Of a DNA stretch of 59,506 nt, positions 31,851 through 40,625 are shown in pieces. How positions within the stretch are numbered: the first letter of the stretch is position 1; each line of letters opens with the position of its first letter. This DNA comes from Pseudomonadota bacterium (GTDB lineage: Bacteria > Pseudomonadota > Gammaproteobacteria > Steroidobacterales > Steroidobacteraceae): positions 1 through 59,506 of the forward strand of contig JAEZCN010000138.1 in assembly GCA_023433515.1 (NCBI GenBank). The letters run 5' to 3'. The position numbers and the translations under genes are program-made. The notes beneath the pieces are model-generated. The model saw only the letters and a program-made list of their open reading frames with translations, did not search any database and was not told where the DNA came from.

Positions 31851-34685
31851 TCAGAACTTGAAGCGTCCGCCCAGGAAGTACTGGCGACCCTGGAAGTGGT
31901 AGTACGACAGGCGGTTGCCCACCGAATCCACCCACTGGTCGTCCACCTCGTCGGTCAGGTTCAACGCCTCGAGTGTCAGCGTGAAGTTGTCGCCGATGTT
32001 GTACGAGGACGAGAAATCGAGATTGAAAGTCTCGGCCGTGCCCTCGACGTCGTTGCCGTTGCGGCCCGGTATCGTCGTCAGGTAGTCCGAGCGGAAGGCC
32101 GCCGCAAGTCGCGCGCTGAACACCTTGTTGTCGAAGTACAGCGTGGCGTTGTACGCGCGCTTCGACAGACCCGTGAGGTCGGCGGTCGCTGTCACGGCTC
32201 CCGTCGCGTTCAGGTAATCGATCTCCGACTCCACGCCCGTGTAATTGAGCACGGTGCCGAAGTTGCTCCAGATGCCGGGCAGGAAGGTGAACGGCTGCTG
32301 GTAGCTGATTTCGAATCCCTTGAGATCGCCGCCCGGCGTGTTGGCCGGCAGGTTGAACTGCCAGTCCGACGAGGGCGAACAGCCGGCGACCGCGCCGCAG
32401 GCCGCGACCGCGACGCTGTCGGGCAATCCCAGCGGGTTGCCGGTGAACGCCCGCGTCTCGCGGATCGTCTGCACGAACGACTCGATGTCCTTGTAGAAGA
32501 TCGCGGCCGACAGCAGGGATTCGGGAGCGAAGTACCACTCCACGGCGAGATCGTAGGCCTTGGCACGGAACGGCTCGAGCTGCGGGTTGCCGGCGGTGAC
32601 CGTGCGGTTGTTGCCCGACACGCTCACGGCGGCGCCCGGATTCAGGTTGCCGAGATTCGGCCGCGTCATCACCTTCGCGGCGCCGAAGCGCAGCAGCACC
32701 GAATCGCTCACGTCGTACACGAGGTTCAGCGACGGCAGCGTGTCGGAATAATCGTGCTCGACGGTGACCAGCAACGGCGCGCCGCTCGTGAACGTATAAC
32801 CCTTCGAAGTCAGGTCCGTCTTCACGTAGCGCACGCCGACGTTTCCGCGCAGCGATTGTTCGCCCAGCGGAATGTCGAAGTCGCCCTGGATGTAGGCGCC
32901 CTTGTCGTCCTCCTCGATCTCGTTGTTGTTCCCCAGCGAAGGCTCGATGCCCATCCGGTACAGCGACGAGTTGTCGAGATCGAGCGCGTCGACCGCGGTC
33001 CGGTAATCAGGGACCAGCCAGGTGGTATCGGTGCCGGACGGAATGCCGAGCCCGCTGCGCATGGACACCAGGCGGCTGTACGAGGAGATCGCTGCTCCGC
33101 CGACGGCGGCGGGAATCACGCCTTCCTGGTTGCCCGTGGTGCCGTTCGAACGGCGCATCTCGGTCGACTTGAAGACGTAGTTCTTCCATTGCGGACCGAA
33201 CTTGAGCGAGAACGAATCGGAGGCGTTCCACTCGAGATCGATCGACGCCGTCCGGAAGCTGTTGATCGTGCTCTGCGGGCGCATGCGGATCTGCGTCAGC
33301 TGCCAGGTGGCGGGGTTCGTGACGTCGGCCGTGCCGTAGCTGAACTGCGGGAGGCGGCTGTTCTGGCGATAGTCGTAGCTGTAGCCGTCGACGTTGTTGG
33401 CGTCGAACAGCAGCGTGGTCTGCACCGGGTTGTCGTGATTCGCTTCCGCGAAGCCGACGCGCGCCGACGCGCTGAACGCCTCGCTGAATTCGTGGCTGCC
33501 TTCCAGCGTGAGCTGCGTGAACTCGGTCTTCAGCGAGTCGAAGCGCGCCTCCGAACGGATGTCCACGTCATTGAAGACGCCGTAGACCAGCGTGTTGGTG
33601 TCGTCGATGAACGCGTCGACGACATTCACGTCCTGGATGCCGTTGCCGCCCGTGGCGCTGAATACGGGGGTCTCGAGAAACATCTCCTCGCGCGTGGCAT
33701 CGAACTTCGCATACAGCGCGTCGAGCGTGATCGTCGTGGCATCGCTGGGCGCGAACTGCAATGCGGCGGTCACGCCGATGCGTTCCTGTTCGTGCTGGTA
33801 CTTGTCGTAGCGCGGGATGCGCGGGCGGAATGCGCCGTTGATCTGCGCCGGGGTCAGGGAGCCCGTGTAGGCGGGATCCATGGGACCGAAGCAGCCGCTG
33901 CCCGGGCAGGTGCCGGAGTTCTGCCAACGCACCGTGCTCGCGCCTTCGTCGGCGAGCTCACGCTTCGTGTACGCCACCGAGAAGAGCGCGCCGAAGCGGC
34001 CATCGGCGAACGTGTTGCTGACGAGGAATGCGCCGCGCGGATCCGTGCTCGAGTTCAGATCGTTGTAGCCGAGCTGCGCGGAGCCCGCGATCGTGAGGCC
34101 GTCGTAGTCGAACGGGCGTCCGGTGCGCAGATCGACCGTGGCGCCGAGCGAGCCTTCCTCGATCTCCGCCGCGCCCGTCTTGCGCACGGTGATGTTGCTG
34201 AACAGCTCGGACGCGAAAGTGTTGAAGTCGAAGTTGCGTCCGCGGTTCGTGCCGCCGGCCGCGTCGGTGCTGCCGTTCGCGCTCATCGCCTCGACGCCAT
34301 TGATGCGCACGCGCGTGAACTGCGGCCCGAGGCCGCGAACGGAAATCTGCCGGCCTTCGCCCGCGTCACGCGCGATGACCACGCCGGGAATGCGCTGCAA
34401 CGATTCGGCGAGGTTGAGGTCCGGAAAATCCGCGATGTCTTCGGCGACGATCATGTCGATCGCGCCGATCTGTTCCTTCTTCGCTTCGAGGGCCTTGTCG
34501 AGGCTCGCCCGGAAACCGGTTACCACGATCTCGTCGACGCTCTCCGCGCCCTGCGCACTGACGTTCGCGGACGCATCCTGTGCGACCGCGCCGTTGCTGA
34601 AGCCCAGCAGCGCGGTGGCCGCGGTGAATGCCGTGGCGGTGGAAATTCCTGCTCTTTTCTCGGCTGATTTTCTCGACTTGGACAT
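31851..34685 (-). CDS. TonB-dependent outer-membrane receptor
   Basis: The 944-residue protein has a signal peptide (residues about 1-36, ending GAVAQ) and a TonB-box-like DEIVVTG. A plug domain follows with IVAEDIADFPDLNLAESLQRIPGV and RGLGPQFTRVRING. A long beta-barrel ends in aromatic FKF at the C-terminus, as outer-membrane proteins do. It is of the type used for oligosaccharide uptake in Xanthomonadales relatives. I chose the ATG at 34685 because GGAGGGG lies about 8 bp upstream. The operator copy in its promoter ties it to uronate uptake. The exact ligand, probably pectic oligosaccharides, is inferred. Confidence 0.93.
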   Translation of the reverse strand: MSKSRKSAEKRAGISTATAFTAATALLGFSNGAVAQDASANVSAQGAESVDEIVVTGFRASLDKALEAKKEQIGAIDMIVAEDIADFPDLNLAESLQRIPGVVIARDAGEGRQISVRGLGPQFTRVRINGVEAMSANGSTDAAGGTNRGRNFDFNTFASELFSNITVRKTGAAEIEEGSLGATVDLRTGRPFDYDGLTIAGSAQLGYNDLNSSTDPRGAFLVSNTFADGRFGALFSVAYTKRELADEGASTVRWQNSGTCPGSGCFGPMDPAYTGSLTPAQINGAFRPRIPRYDKYQHEQERIGVTAALQFAPSDATTITLDALYAKFDATREEMFLETPVFSATGGNGIQDVNVVDAFIDDTNTLVYGVFNDVDIRSEARFDSLKTEFTQLTLEGSHEFSEAFSASARVGFAEANHDNPVQTTLLFDANNVDGYSYDYRQNSRLPQFSYGTADVTNPATWQLTQIRMRPQSTINSFRTASIDLEWNASDSFSLKFGPQWKNYVFKSTEMRRSNGTTGNQEGVIPAAVGGAAISSYSRLVSMRSGLGIPSGTDTTWLVPDYRTAVDALDLDNSSLYRMGIEPSLGNNNEIEEDDKGAYIQGDFDIPLGEQSLRGNVGVRYVKTDLTSKGYTFTSGAPLLVTVEHDYSDTLPSLNLVYDVSDSVLLRFGAAKVMTRPNLGNLNPGAAVSVSGNNRTVTAGNPQLEPFRAKAYDLAVEWYFAPESLLSAAIFYKDIESFVQTIRETRAFTGNPLGLPDSVAVAACGAVAGCSPSSDWQFNLPANTPGGDLKGFEISYQQPFTFLPGIWSNFGTVLNYTGVESEIDYLNATGAVTATADLTGLSKRAYNATLYFDNKVFSARLAAAFRSDYLTTIPGRNGNDVEGTAETFNLDFSSSYNIGDNFTLTLEALNLTDEVDDQWVDSVGNRLSYYHFQGRQYFLGGRFKF

Positions 34686-34773
34686 GTTGGGCCCCTCCGG
34701 AGGCGCGCGTGTCGATGGCTTGCCCCCAACAATTGACGACTGGCTCGTGCGCCCATGGGTGGACGTCACGGAT

Positions 34774-34807
34774 GCGCTTTATCCCACAAGAATGACACCG
34801 GTGACAA
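34774..34807 (-). promoter_or_regulatory. TonB receptor promoter
   Basis: On the minus strand TTGTCA is followed after 18 bp by GATAAA. The -35 hexamer and spacer overlap the operator copy at 34792-34802. The start codon is about 90 bp downstream, giving a long untranslated leader. Confidence 0.55.
34792..34802 (+). promoter_or_regulatory. Operator copy 4 (ATGACACCGGT), TonB receptor promoter
   Basis: Extended to 16 bp it reads ATGACACCGGTGACAA and is the best palindrome of the four (14 of 16). It overlaps the -35 element of the TonB receptor promoter, as expected for a repressor site. Confidence 0.75.
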
Positions 34808-35080
34808 CCACGGCGACCCGAGGTCCCGGAACCCACTGTTTTCGCTCGCATATCCGGCTAACAGTCCCCGACCGGGGGGCCTGATGGCTCACCAGAATGT
34901 GTCCGCCGCGCTACGCATTCGCAGATCGTGGGGCCGTGTTATCGCTCACAGGCTCACGGTGACACCTGTCGGCGCCGGGCAGTGGTCGGCCGGTTCCGGT
35001 CGGCAAACTACCGGTCTCCTACATCGGGACCGCCGCGCGGCGACTGTGCTTGCACCGCCGCGGACGAGCACATTCACCGG

Positions 35081-35890
35081 ATGAAGACCTCGCTGCTGTG
35101 TGCCCTCATCGTCTCGATGTCATTAGTTAGTGGTTGTGAATCCGTGCGCACCACGCGCGCGGGCGAGGTCGGAGTCGAACGCAAGCAGAAGATGCTCGTG
35201 CCGTCCGAGACCATCGAGCAGGGCGCGGCGCAGGCTTACGACGCGGAGCTCGAGACCGCGCGCGACAAGGGTGTGCTGAATACCGACCAGGCGCAGCTCG
35301 CGCGGGTGACGACCATTTCGAAACGGCTGGTCGCCGCGACTCCGACCTTCCGGCCAGACGCCCCTTCATGGAACTGGCAATTCAACGTACAGAAGACGCC
35401 CGAGCTGAATGCGTATTGCATGCCGGGCGGGCGCATCATGGTGTACAGCGGTCTCATCGAGAAGCTGGACCTGACGGACGCGGAGCTCGCCACGGTGCTC
35501 GCGCACGAGGTGGCGCATGCATTGCGAGAGCACACGCGCGAGCGCGTTTCGCGCGCCTACGCGCAGCAGCTCGTATTGTCCGGCGCCGCCGCCGTGGCCG
35601 GTGTCAGCGAGTCCACCGCCAACGTGGCGGGCATGATCGCGGAGGTCACGTTCCAGCTCCCGTTCAGCCGCGACCAGGAGTCCGAGGCGGATCAGATCGG
35701 GCTCGAGCTCATGGCGCGCGCGGGCTACGACCCGAACGCCGCGCTGAGTCTCTGGAAGAAGATGGCGGCCGCGCAAAGCGCGGGCACGCCGAAATTCCTG
35801 AGCACGCACCCTTCGCCCAGGGATCGCATCCAGGACATCGAGAAACTCCTGCCGCGCGTGTTGCCGCTGTACGCGCAGCAGAAGCGCTGA
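35081..35890 (+). CDS. M48-family zinc metalloprotease lipoprotein (BepA/YcaL/LoiP-like)
   Basis: The 269-residue protein has a lipoprotein signal ending in the lipobox VSGC (C19). A peptidase M48 domain follows with the zinc motif HEVAH (H142, E143, H146) and the third-ligand segment ESEADQIGLELM near residue 211. Such lipoproteins degrade misfolded proteins in the periplasm. I chose the ATG at 35081, because the longer ORF upstream lacks the signal-peptide start. It is convergent with the receiver gene 6 bp downstream and looks monocistronic. Confidence 0.9.
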   Translation: MKTSLLCALIVSMSLVSGCESVRTTRAGEVGVERKQKMLVPSETIEQGAAQAYDAELETARDKGVLNTDQAQLARVTTISKRLVAATPTFRPDAPSWNWQFNVQKTPELNAYCMPGGRIMVYSGLIEKLDLTDAELATVLAHEVAHALREHTRERVSRAYAQQLVLSGAAAVAGVSESTANVAGMIAEVTFQLPFSRDQESEADQIGLELMARAGYDPNAALSLWKKMAAAQSAGTPKFLSTHPSPRDRIQDIEKLLPRVLPLYAQQKR

Positions 35891-35896
35891 CGCGAC

Positions 35897-36349
35897 TCAG
35901 TTTTGCGCGGTCGCCGCGACGGCGCGCCGGAACGCGACCAGCGCCGGTAATGCGGCGAGCAGCGTCTCCGGATTGAGCGGCTTCTGGGCGAGCCACACGG
36001 GTGCGCTCGCGAGCCAGGGAACTTCCGCGTTGGCGAGGTCGCCAGTGAGGATGATCGTCGGCACCGCGCGCCCTAACAACCTGGCGAGATCTTCCGCGAC
36101 CTCGGTGCCGGTCATGCCGCTGCCCAGGTGATAGTCGGCGATGAGCACGTCGAGTCGCCCGCGCAGGGATTCGGCCAGCGCCAGCGCCTGCTCGCCGGTG
36201 GCCGCCTCGCGAGTCTCGTATCCCGCCGTGCGTAACAGCATTGCGGTGGAGCGCCGCATGGCTTCATCGTCGTCGACGTGCAGGATCACACCCTGGGCGG
36301 CGGCCTGTGGATCGAACAGCGGAATGACGGTTGCGGCTTGCGCGGACAT
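35897..36349 (-). CDS. Single-domain response regulator (receiver)
   Basis: A receiver domain begins with VILHVDDDEAMRRS and carries a phospho-acceptor Asp in LIADYHLGSGMTG. ILTGD and a Lys in WLAQKPLN complete the active site. No output domain follows, so it may pass signals by protein contact. I chose the ATG at 36349, with GAGGAG upstream; an ATG at 36379 would add 10 residues and has a poorer context. It clusters with FixL/FixJ-like genes on the same strand and may belong to that network. Confidence 0.8.
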   Translation of the reverse strand: MSAQAATVIPLFDPQAAAQGVILHVDDDEAMRRSTAMLLRTAGYETREAATGEQALALAESLRGRLDVLIADYHLGSGMTGTEVAEDLARLLGRAVPTIILTGDLANAEVPWLASAPVWLAQKPLNPETLLAALPALVAFRRAVAATAQN

Positions 36350-36514
36350 GTTCGCTTGCGCTCCTCGTGATGTGTCCATTGTTCACGAGGCGCACCTGTC
36401 CGCGCCTCAGGGAATTTACGGATGTCGTGGTTCGATGCCGTCGAGACTCGTTCGAGTCATCGTCTCGCGCGAACGTGAAGATTTCGTGTCGATCGCGCCC
36501 GACGGCGCGCCGAC

Positions 36515-36925
36515 TCAGCGTGTGGCGCGCGTGACCTCTTCGCAGAGCATCGCGTACGAAGGCGGAATCTCGATCACGGCCGTCGCGCCGTGCCGCATCG
36601 CCGACACGGCTTCCGCCATGTCATCGGGATCGGTGATGACGAATATCGGCAGATTGCGGTGCCGCCCTCGAGCCTCCTGCAGGAACTCGTCGACGGCTTC
36701 CTCCTGCAGATCGTCCGCGATCACGAGACAGCCGGCGTTGTCCGCGCTCGACTCCGCAAGCGCGGATTCGAGCGTGGTGGGCCACACGACGTTCTCGAAG
36801 CCGCTCAGCGCGCGCAGCACTTCGTGCGTTCGTTGTGAGGATTGTCCGGCGACGATGATGGTGCGCGCGCCGTTGGCGCCGCCATGGTGCGCGGCGCCGT
36901 CTGCTTTTTCTTCCAATCCGGCCAT
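36515..36925 (-). CDS. Degenerate receiver-like protein (pseudo-receiver)
   Basis: The 136-residue protein resembles a FixJ-type receiver (IFVITDPDDMAEAVSAMRHGATAVIEIP aligns with the IFITGNGDIPMAVEAMQHGAFDFLQKP region of its neighbour). It lacks the active-site residues. The acidic pair is replaced by VAGQ near residues 25-28, the phospho-acceptor position is A70 (with acidic residues only at 71-72), and the conserved Lys is I120. It therefore probably cannot be phosphorylated in the usual way. It lies 71 bp downstream of the FixJ-like gene. A role as a decoy or adaptor is inference. Confidence 0.65.
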   Translation of the reverse strand: MAGLEEKADGAAHHGGANGARTIIVAGQSSQRTHEVLRALSGFENVVWPTTLESALAESSADNAGCLVIADDLQEEAVDEFLQEARGRHRNLPIFVITDPDDMAEAVSAMRHGATAVIEIPPSYAMLCEEVTRATR

Positions 36926-36996
36926 CGCGGCGCGGAGTCTTGCACCGCCGCGAGAACGGATAAATACGTATTTTTTCCTTTGCCGGGCTCGGGGCC

Positions 36997-37611
36997 CTAA
37001 GGTGGGGCAATCGTCATCATCATCCGCACCAGCTCCGCGAGCGACGACGCCTCCATTTTCTGCATCACGTGTGCGCGGTGGATCTCGACGGTCCGCTGGC
37101 TGACACCGAGATCGCTCGCGACCATCTTGTTTGCCTTGCCCTGGGTCACGAGTTCGAGGACTTCGCGTTCGCGCGGACTCAGTGAAGCGAGGCGCTCGCG
37201 GATCCGGTCCGTGTGGCGCAGCCGTGTGCGGTTTTCCGTGTCGCGCGCCAGCGCGCGCTGCACGCGGTCGAGCAGGTCCTGGTCGCGAAAGGGCTTCTGC
37301 AGGAAATCGAACGCGCCGTGTTGCATGGCCTCGACCGCCATCGGTATGTCGCCATTGCCGGTGATGAAGATCACCGGGATGGTCGCTCCGCGCATGTTCA
37401 ATTCCTGCTGCAGTTCGAGGCCGCTCATTCCGGGCATGCGCACGTCCAGCAGCAGGCAGCCCCCCTGGTTCGCGTCGAATCGCCCGAGATACTCCTGGGC
37501 CGACTCGGCGACTTCCGCGTGGATGCCGGCGGACTTGAGGAGCAATCGCAGCGAGTTGCGCACCGCGTCATCGTCGTCGACCACGATCACCGTTTGTGGC
37601 GAGTCTTTCAT
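36997..37611 (-). CDS. fixJ: FixJ-family response regulator (receiver + LuxR-type HTH)
   Basis: The 204-residue protein has a receiver with VDDDD at 11-15, phospho-acceptor D56 (LLLDVRMPGMSG) and K106 (FDFLQKPF). A LuxR/FixJ helix-turn-helix follows at about residues 140-200 (LSPREREVLELVTQGKANKMVA, SQRTVEIHRAHVMQKM). It overlaps the upstream PAS kinase by ATGA, which marks them as a cognate pair. Classical FixJ activates genes in response to low oxygen. The actual targets here are unknown; nearby universal stress and DUF2934 genes are candidates. Confidence 0.88.
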   Translation of the reverse strand: MKDSPQTVIVVDDDDAVRNSLRLLLKSAGIHAEVAESAQEYLGRFDANQGGCLLLDVRMPGMSGLELQQELNMRGATIPVIFITGNGDIPMAVEAMQHGAFDFLQKPFRDQDLLDRVQRALARDTENRTRLRHTDRIRERLASLSPREREVLELVTQGKANKMVASDLGVSQRTVEIHRAHVMQKMEASSLAELVRMMMTIAPP

Positions 37612-39107
37612 CGCGGGCTCTCCTGGAAGGCGGGAAGGACGAAATAGAAACAGGCGCCGCGCGGGTTGTTAGCCCGGTACTCGAGACGGGCCTCGTGCGC
37701 CTTGATGATCGAACGACTGATCGCGAGCCCGAGACCCGTGCCGGTGGGTTTCGTCGTGAAGAACGGCTCAAAGATCCGGTGCTCCGCGTCGCGCGGCAGC
37801 CCGGGCCCGAGATCGCTGACCGACACCTCGACGTCGCCGCTCTCCACGCGCCGGGTCGCGATGCGCACCTCGGTGGCCGCGCCATGTTCGCCCGATGCCT
37901 CGAACGCGTTGTGCACGAGGTTCATCAGCACCTGTTGGATCTGCACGCCGTCGACGGTGACGGGCGGTAGTTCGTCGGCGAGCTCGAGCGCGAGCGCGCC
38001 GTCGTGAACGCGCGCGTCGCTCGCGAGCAGCGTGTTCACTTCGCGGATCAGCCCGTTGATGTCGCGCGTCTCGCGGCGCACGTCCTCGTTGCGCACCAGC
38101 GAGCGGATGCGCTTGATGATCTCGCCGGCGCGCAGCGCCTGGCCGGCGATCTGCTCGATCGCGCCGGAGATCACCGGGATGTCGGGAGTGGGCGTGCGAA
38201 GCAAGCGCGCGCAGGCCTGCGCGTAGTTGGCGATCGCGGCGAGCGGCTGGTTCAGCTCGTGCGATATGCCCGCGGCCATCTCGCCCATCGTCGCGAGCCG
38301 CGAAACACTGTTCATGCGTTCGAGCGCGCGATGCGCTTCGCTCTCGGCGCGCCGCTGGTCGGTGACGTCCTCTCCGGACAACATGATGCCGGTGGCCACG
38401 TCGTTGTTGTCGCGCAGCGCGACACAGCGCCACGTGATGAAGCGGTCCTCGCCGTCGGCCGAGCGCACGTGGTATTCGCAACCCTGCGGCTCGTCGCCGC
38501 CGGCCATGAGTACCGCGCGAAAAGCGTTGCGCGCGACGGCGCGGTCATCGGGCGCGACGCAGCAGTCGACCCAGCTCGAGCCGACGATGTCGGCGCTCTG
38601 CTTGCCGAGCACGCGCACGGCCCGCTGATTCACGAGCCGTACGACGCCAGCGCGGTCCGTGGCGATCAGCATCACCTGCGCGAGATCCAGGTAGAGGCGG
38701 TTGAGCTGCCGCTCCTTCTCGAGCGTCGCGAGCGCCTTGCGGCGCAGTGACGTGTCGTGCAGGTGACCGAGGAACATCGGCGGATCCGTGTGCGGGATGC
38801 GGCCGACGCTCAGGAACACGGAGAACTCGCTGCCGTCGCGATGCAGTACGCGCACGTCGCGTCCACGCCCGAGGATTTTCGGCTCGCCGCCCGCGAGATA
38901 TCCGCGCATGTGACCGTCGTGGTACGCGCGATCCGCCGGCGCCATCAACATGCCGATGTTGCGCCCGAGCGCGTCGGCCGCGCGGTAGCCGAACATCTCT
39001 TCCGCCGAACGATTGAATGCAGCTATCCGTCCGCGGTCGTCCACGATGACGGCCGCGTCAACCGTTGCCTCCAGCAGCGCGAGTACCTCGGGAGTCGGCG
39101 TTGACAT
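37608..39107 (-). CDS. FixL-like PAS sensor histidine kinase
   Basis: The 499-residue soluble kinase has two PAS domains (about residues 5-120 and 130-255) and no membrane segment. The kinase core has H283 in GISHELNQPLAAIANYAQ, an N box NLVHNAFEAS, DLGPGLP and GTGLGLAIS. In the first PAS domain AYHDGHMRGYL puts H63 where the heme-binding histidine of FixL proteins lies, so oxygen or redox sensing is plausible. Similar His residues occur in PAS domains that do not bind heme, so this needs proof. It overlaps the fixJ-like gene. Confidence 0.85.
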   Translation of the reverse strand: MSTPTPEVLALLEATVDAAVIVDDRGRIAAFNRSAEEMFGYRAADALGRNIGMLMAPADRAYHDGHMRGYLAGGEPKILGRGRDVRVLHRDGSEFSVFLSVGRIPHTDPPMFLGHLHDTSLRRKALATLEKERQLNRLYLDLAQVMLIATDRAGVVRLVNQRAVRVLGKQSADIVGSSWVDCCVAPDDRAVARNAFRAVLMAGGDEPQGCEYHVRSADGEDRFITWRCVALRDNNDVATGIMLSGEDVTDQRRAESEAHRALERMNSVSRLATMGEMAAGISHELNQPLAAIANYAQACARLLRTPTPDIPVISGAIEQIAGQALRAGEIIKRIRSLVRNEDVRRETRDINGLIREVNTLLASDARVHDGALALELADELPPVTVDGVQIQQVLMNLVHNAFEASGEHGAATEVRIATRRVESGDVEVSVSDLGPGLPRDAEHRIFEPFFTTKPTGTGLGLAISRSIIKAHEARLEYRANNPRGACFYFVLPAFQESPR

Positions 39108-39165
39108 TCAGGTCGAAGATACTCCCTGGCCTCGTAAGGTTGTTAGTGGCCGCGGGCAGGCCAGC

Positions 39166-39426
39166 TTATGCCCGTGGCGCACCCGCGGCGGCGCGCAGCA
39201 GCTTCGCGTCCACTTCCGCTTCGGCCGCCATCCAGTCCTCGACCTCGTGCCCCGGCGCGAAACCGCGCTTCTCCGCGCGGAAATACGCGGCCTCGGCGAT
39301 CAGCGCGGCGCGTTGCTCGGGGTCGACGAAGTTCGCCACGCGGGTCTTCGCTTTCGCGGCGGCGGCCACGGACTTGCGCGGGGCGCGCGTACGGACGGTG
39401 GGCGTGGTGCTTTTTTCGCGTGACAT
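39166..39426 (-). CDS. DUF2934 family small protein
   Basis: The 86-residue protein has a basic, low-complexity N-terminus (about 30 residues) followed by the DUF2934 pattern LIAEAAYFRAEKRGFAPG and then VEDWMAAEAEVDAKL. The function of the family is unknown. Members are often found near stress and low-oxygen genes. A strong ribosome-binding site GGAGGAG precedes the ATG. It lies upstream of the FixL-like kinase on the same strand. Confidence 0.8.
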   Translation of the reverse strand: MSREKSTTPTVRTRAPRKSVAAAAKAKTRVANFVDPEQRAALIAEAAYFRAEKRGFAPGHEVEDWMAAEAEVDAKLLRAAAGAPRA

Positions 39427-39568
39427 GGTCAGGTCTCCTCCGGGTTTGTACGAGTGCGGTCGCGTTTCATTCTTCCGTCTCCCTGCGCGCGCCGCGCGTC
39501 GACTTGTTTGCCGACCGCTGAATTTTTTTCACTCTCCCTGTGCGCCGTTCCTTCGGCTACACCGCGAA

Positions 39569-40555
39569 TCAACCCGGCAGCACCGGCATCGACAACACCT
39601 GCACGCCTCGCCCCGTGGGCGACACACGCGACGCGAACTCCGCCGGCTTCACGACGAGCAGATCGGTTTCGAGCGTGTCCATCACGAACTCAGCGGTGTT
39701 CCCTATGAAGAATCGCTTCAGGCCCGATCGCGACACCGCGCCGAGCGCGACGATCGCGCTGCGGTCGCGTTTCGCGATCTTCGGGATCACCTCGTCGGGA
39801 CGGCCCGTGACCAGGTGGCAATGACTGCGCTTCACGTCGAATCCGTCGACCAGGCGATCGAGATCGCGGCGAGCCGAGCGCTCCAGATCCTCGCGACTCG
39901 CGGCGAGGTCGATGATGGGCCCGTCGGGCATCGCCGGCACGATCGGCACGGAGGGCAGCACCACGTGAACGGCATGCAACTCGCCGTGCAGGGCGTGCAC
40001 GAGCTGCGCGCCCGCGCGCAGGATCTGCCGGTCGAGATTCGCCGGCTTCGCGAAGGCATGCGAGGGATCGATCGCGGCGAGCACGCGTGGCCGGTGATAT
40101 AGCCGCGGACTCTTCACGAGCAGCAGCGGCATCGGGCATAGGCGCAGCAGCTCCCAGTCGGTGTACGACAGCAGCCAGCGCGCGCGGCGCGCGCCGCCGC
40201 GGTGTGTATCGGCAACCACGAGGTCCGCGCCGATGCGCTGCGCCTTGCGGATGATGGCTTCGTACGGCGGGTAGTCCCAATCGGCCGCGACGTCGACGTC
40301 GATGCCGTGCTTGCGGATCCGCGCGGCCAGCTTCTCGAGCTGTTCGCGGCGCGACGACTGCACCTCGCGCTGCCAGGACTTGAGATCGATCCCGCGCCCC
40401 TGCAGGGCCTCGGCGTACACGGGCGACGCGATGTCGTGGAACAGCGTGAGCTGGGCCTTCAGGCCCTTGGCGATCTGGGCAGCCTTGTTGACCGCGGGCA
40501 ACACGCGCGCGCCCGGTTCCTTCACCGCTGCGAGGATTCGGCGAATCGGCTGCAT
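39569..40555 (-). CDS. Tandem universal stress protein (UspA family)
   Basis: The protein of about 328 residues contains two UspA domains, beginning at IRRILAAVKEP and near RPRVLAAIDPSH. Each has the alternating beta/alpha pattern, and a nucleotide-loop-like stretch, TGRPDEVIPKIA then ALGAVSRSGLKRFFIGNTAEFV, ends the second. A start at 40555 matches family N-termini; an ATG at 40594 is also in frame and neither has a clear ribosome-binding site. Clustering with FixLJ-like genes resembles low-oxygen stress clusters in other proteobacteria. Its ligand and role are not known. Confidence 0.82.
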   Translation of the reverse strand: MQPIRRILAAVKEPGARVLPAVNKAAQIAKGLKAQLTLFHDIASPVYAEALQGRGIDLKSWQREVQSSRREQLEKLAARIRKHGIDVDVAADWDYPPYEAIIRKAQRIGADLVVADTHRGGARRARWLLSYTDWELLRLCPMPLLLVKSPRLYHRPRVLAAIDPSHAFAKPANLDRQILRAGAQLVHALHGELHAVHVVLPSVPIVPAMPDGPIIDLAASREDLERSARRDLDRLVDGFDVKRSHCHLVTGRPDEVIPKIAKRDRSAIVALGAVSRSGLKRFFIGNTAEFVMDTLETDLLVVKPAEFASRVSPTGRGVQVLSMPVLPG

Positions 40556-40625
40556 GCCCCGAGGGTGCGCGCCGATCGCCGGCATCGCACTCATACGAAC
40601 ACCGCGTCCGCGTGTAGGCGGACGC

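Larger units (their letters stand above)
34686..35080. other. 395-bp intergenic region between TonB receptor and M48 lipoprotein genes
   Basis: This divergent region holds the TonB receptor promoter and operator copy 4 on the left side. A weaker resemblance, TGACACCTGTC, occurs at 34960-34970. I saw no credible ORF, RNA gene or terminator in the remainder, and no clear promoter for the M48 gene. Confidence 0.6.

Noticed and set aside
31896..34667. 923-codon plus-strand ORF opposite the TonB receptor
   Set aside because: It is a long shadow frame created by the codon bias of the receptor gene. It shows no domain, signal or ribosome-binding site.
34957..34970. GGTGACACCTGTC upstream of the M48 gene as a fifth operator
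   Set aside because: Only the TGACACC half matches and the central CGGT is missing.
36387..36408. GAGGCGC/GCGCCTC hairpin between receiver genes
   Set aside because: It is short, has no T-run and is far from the stop codon of the upstream gene; such stems are common in GC-rich DNA.
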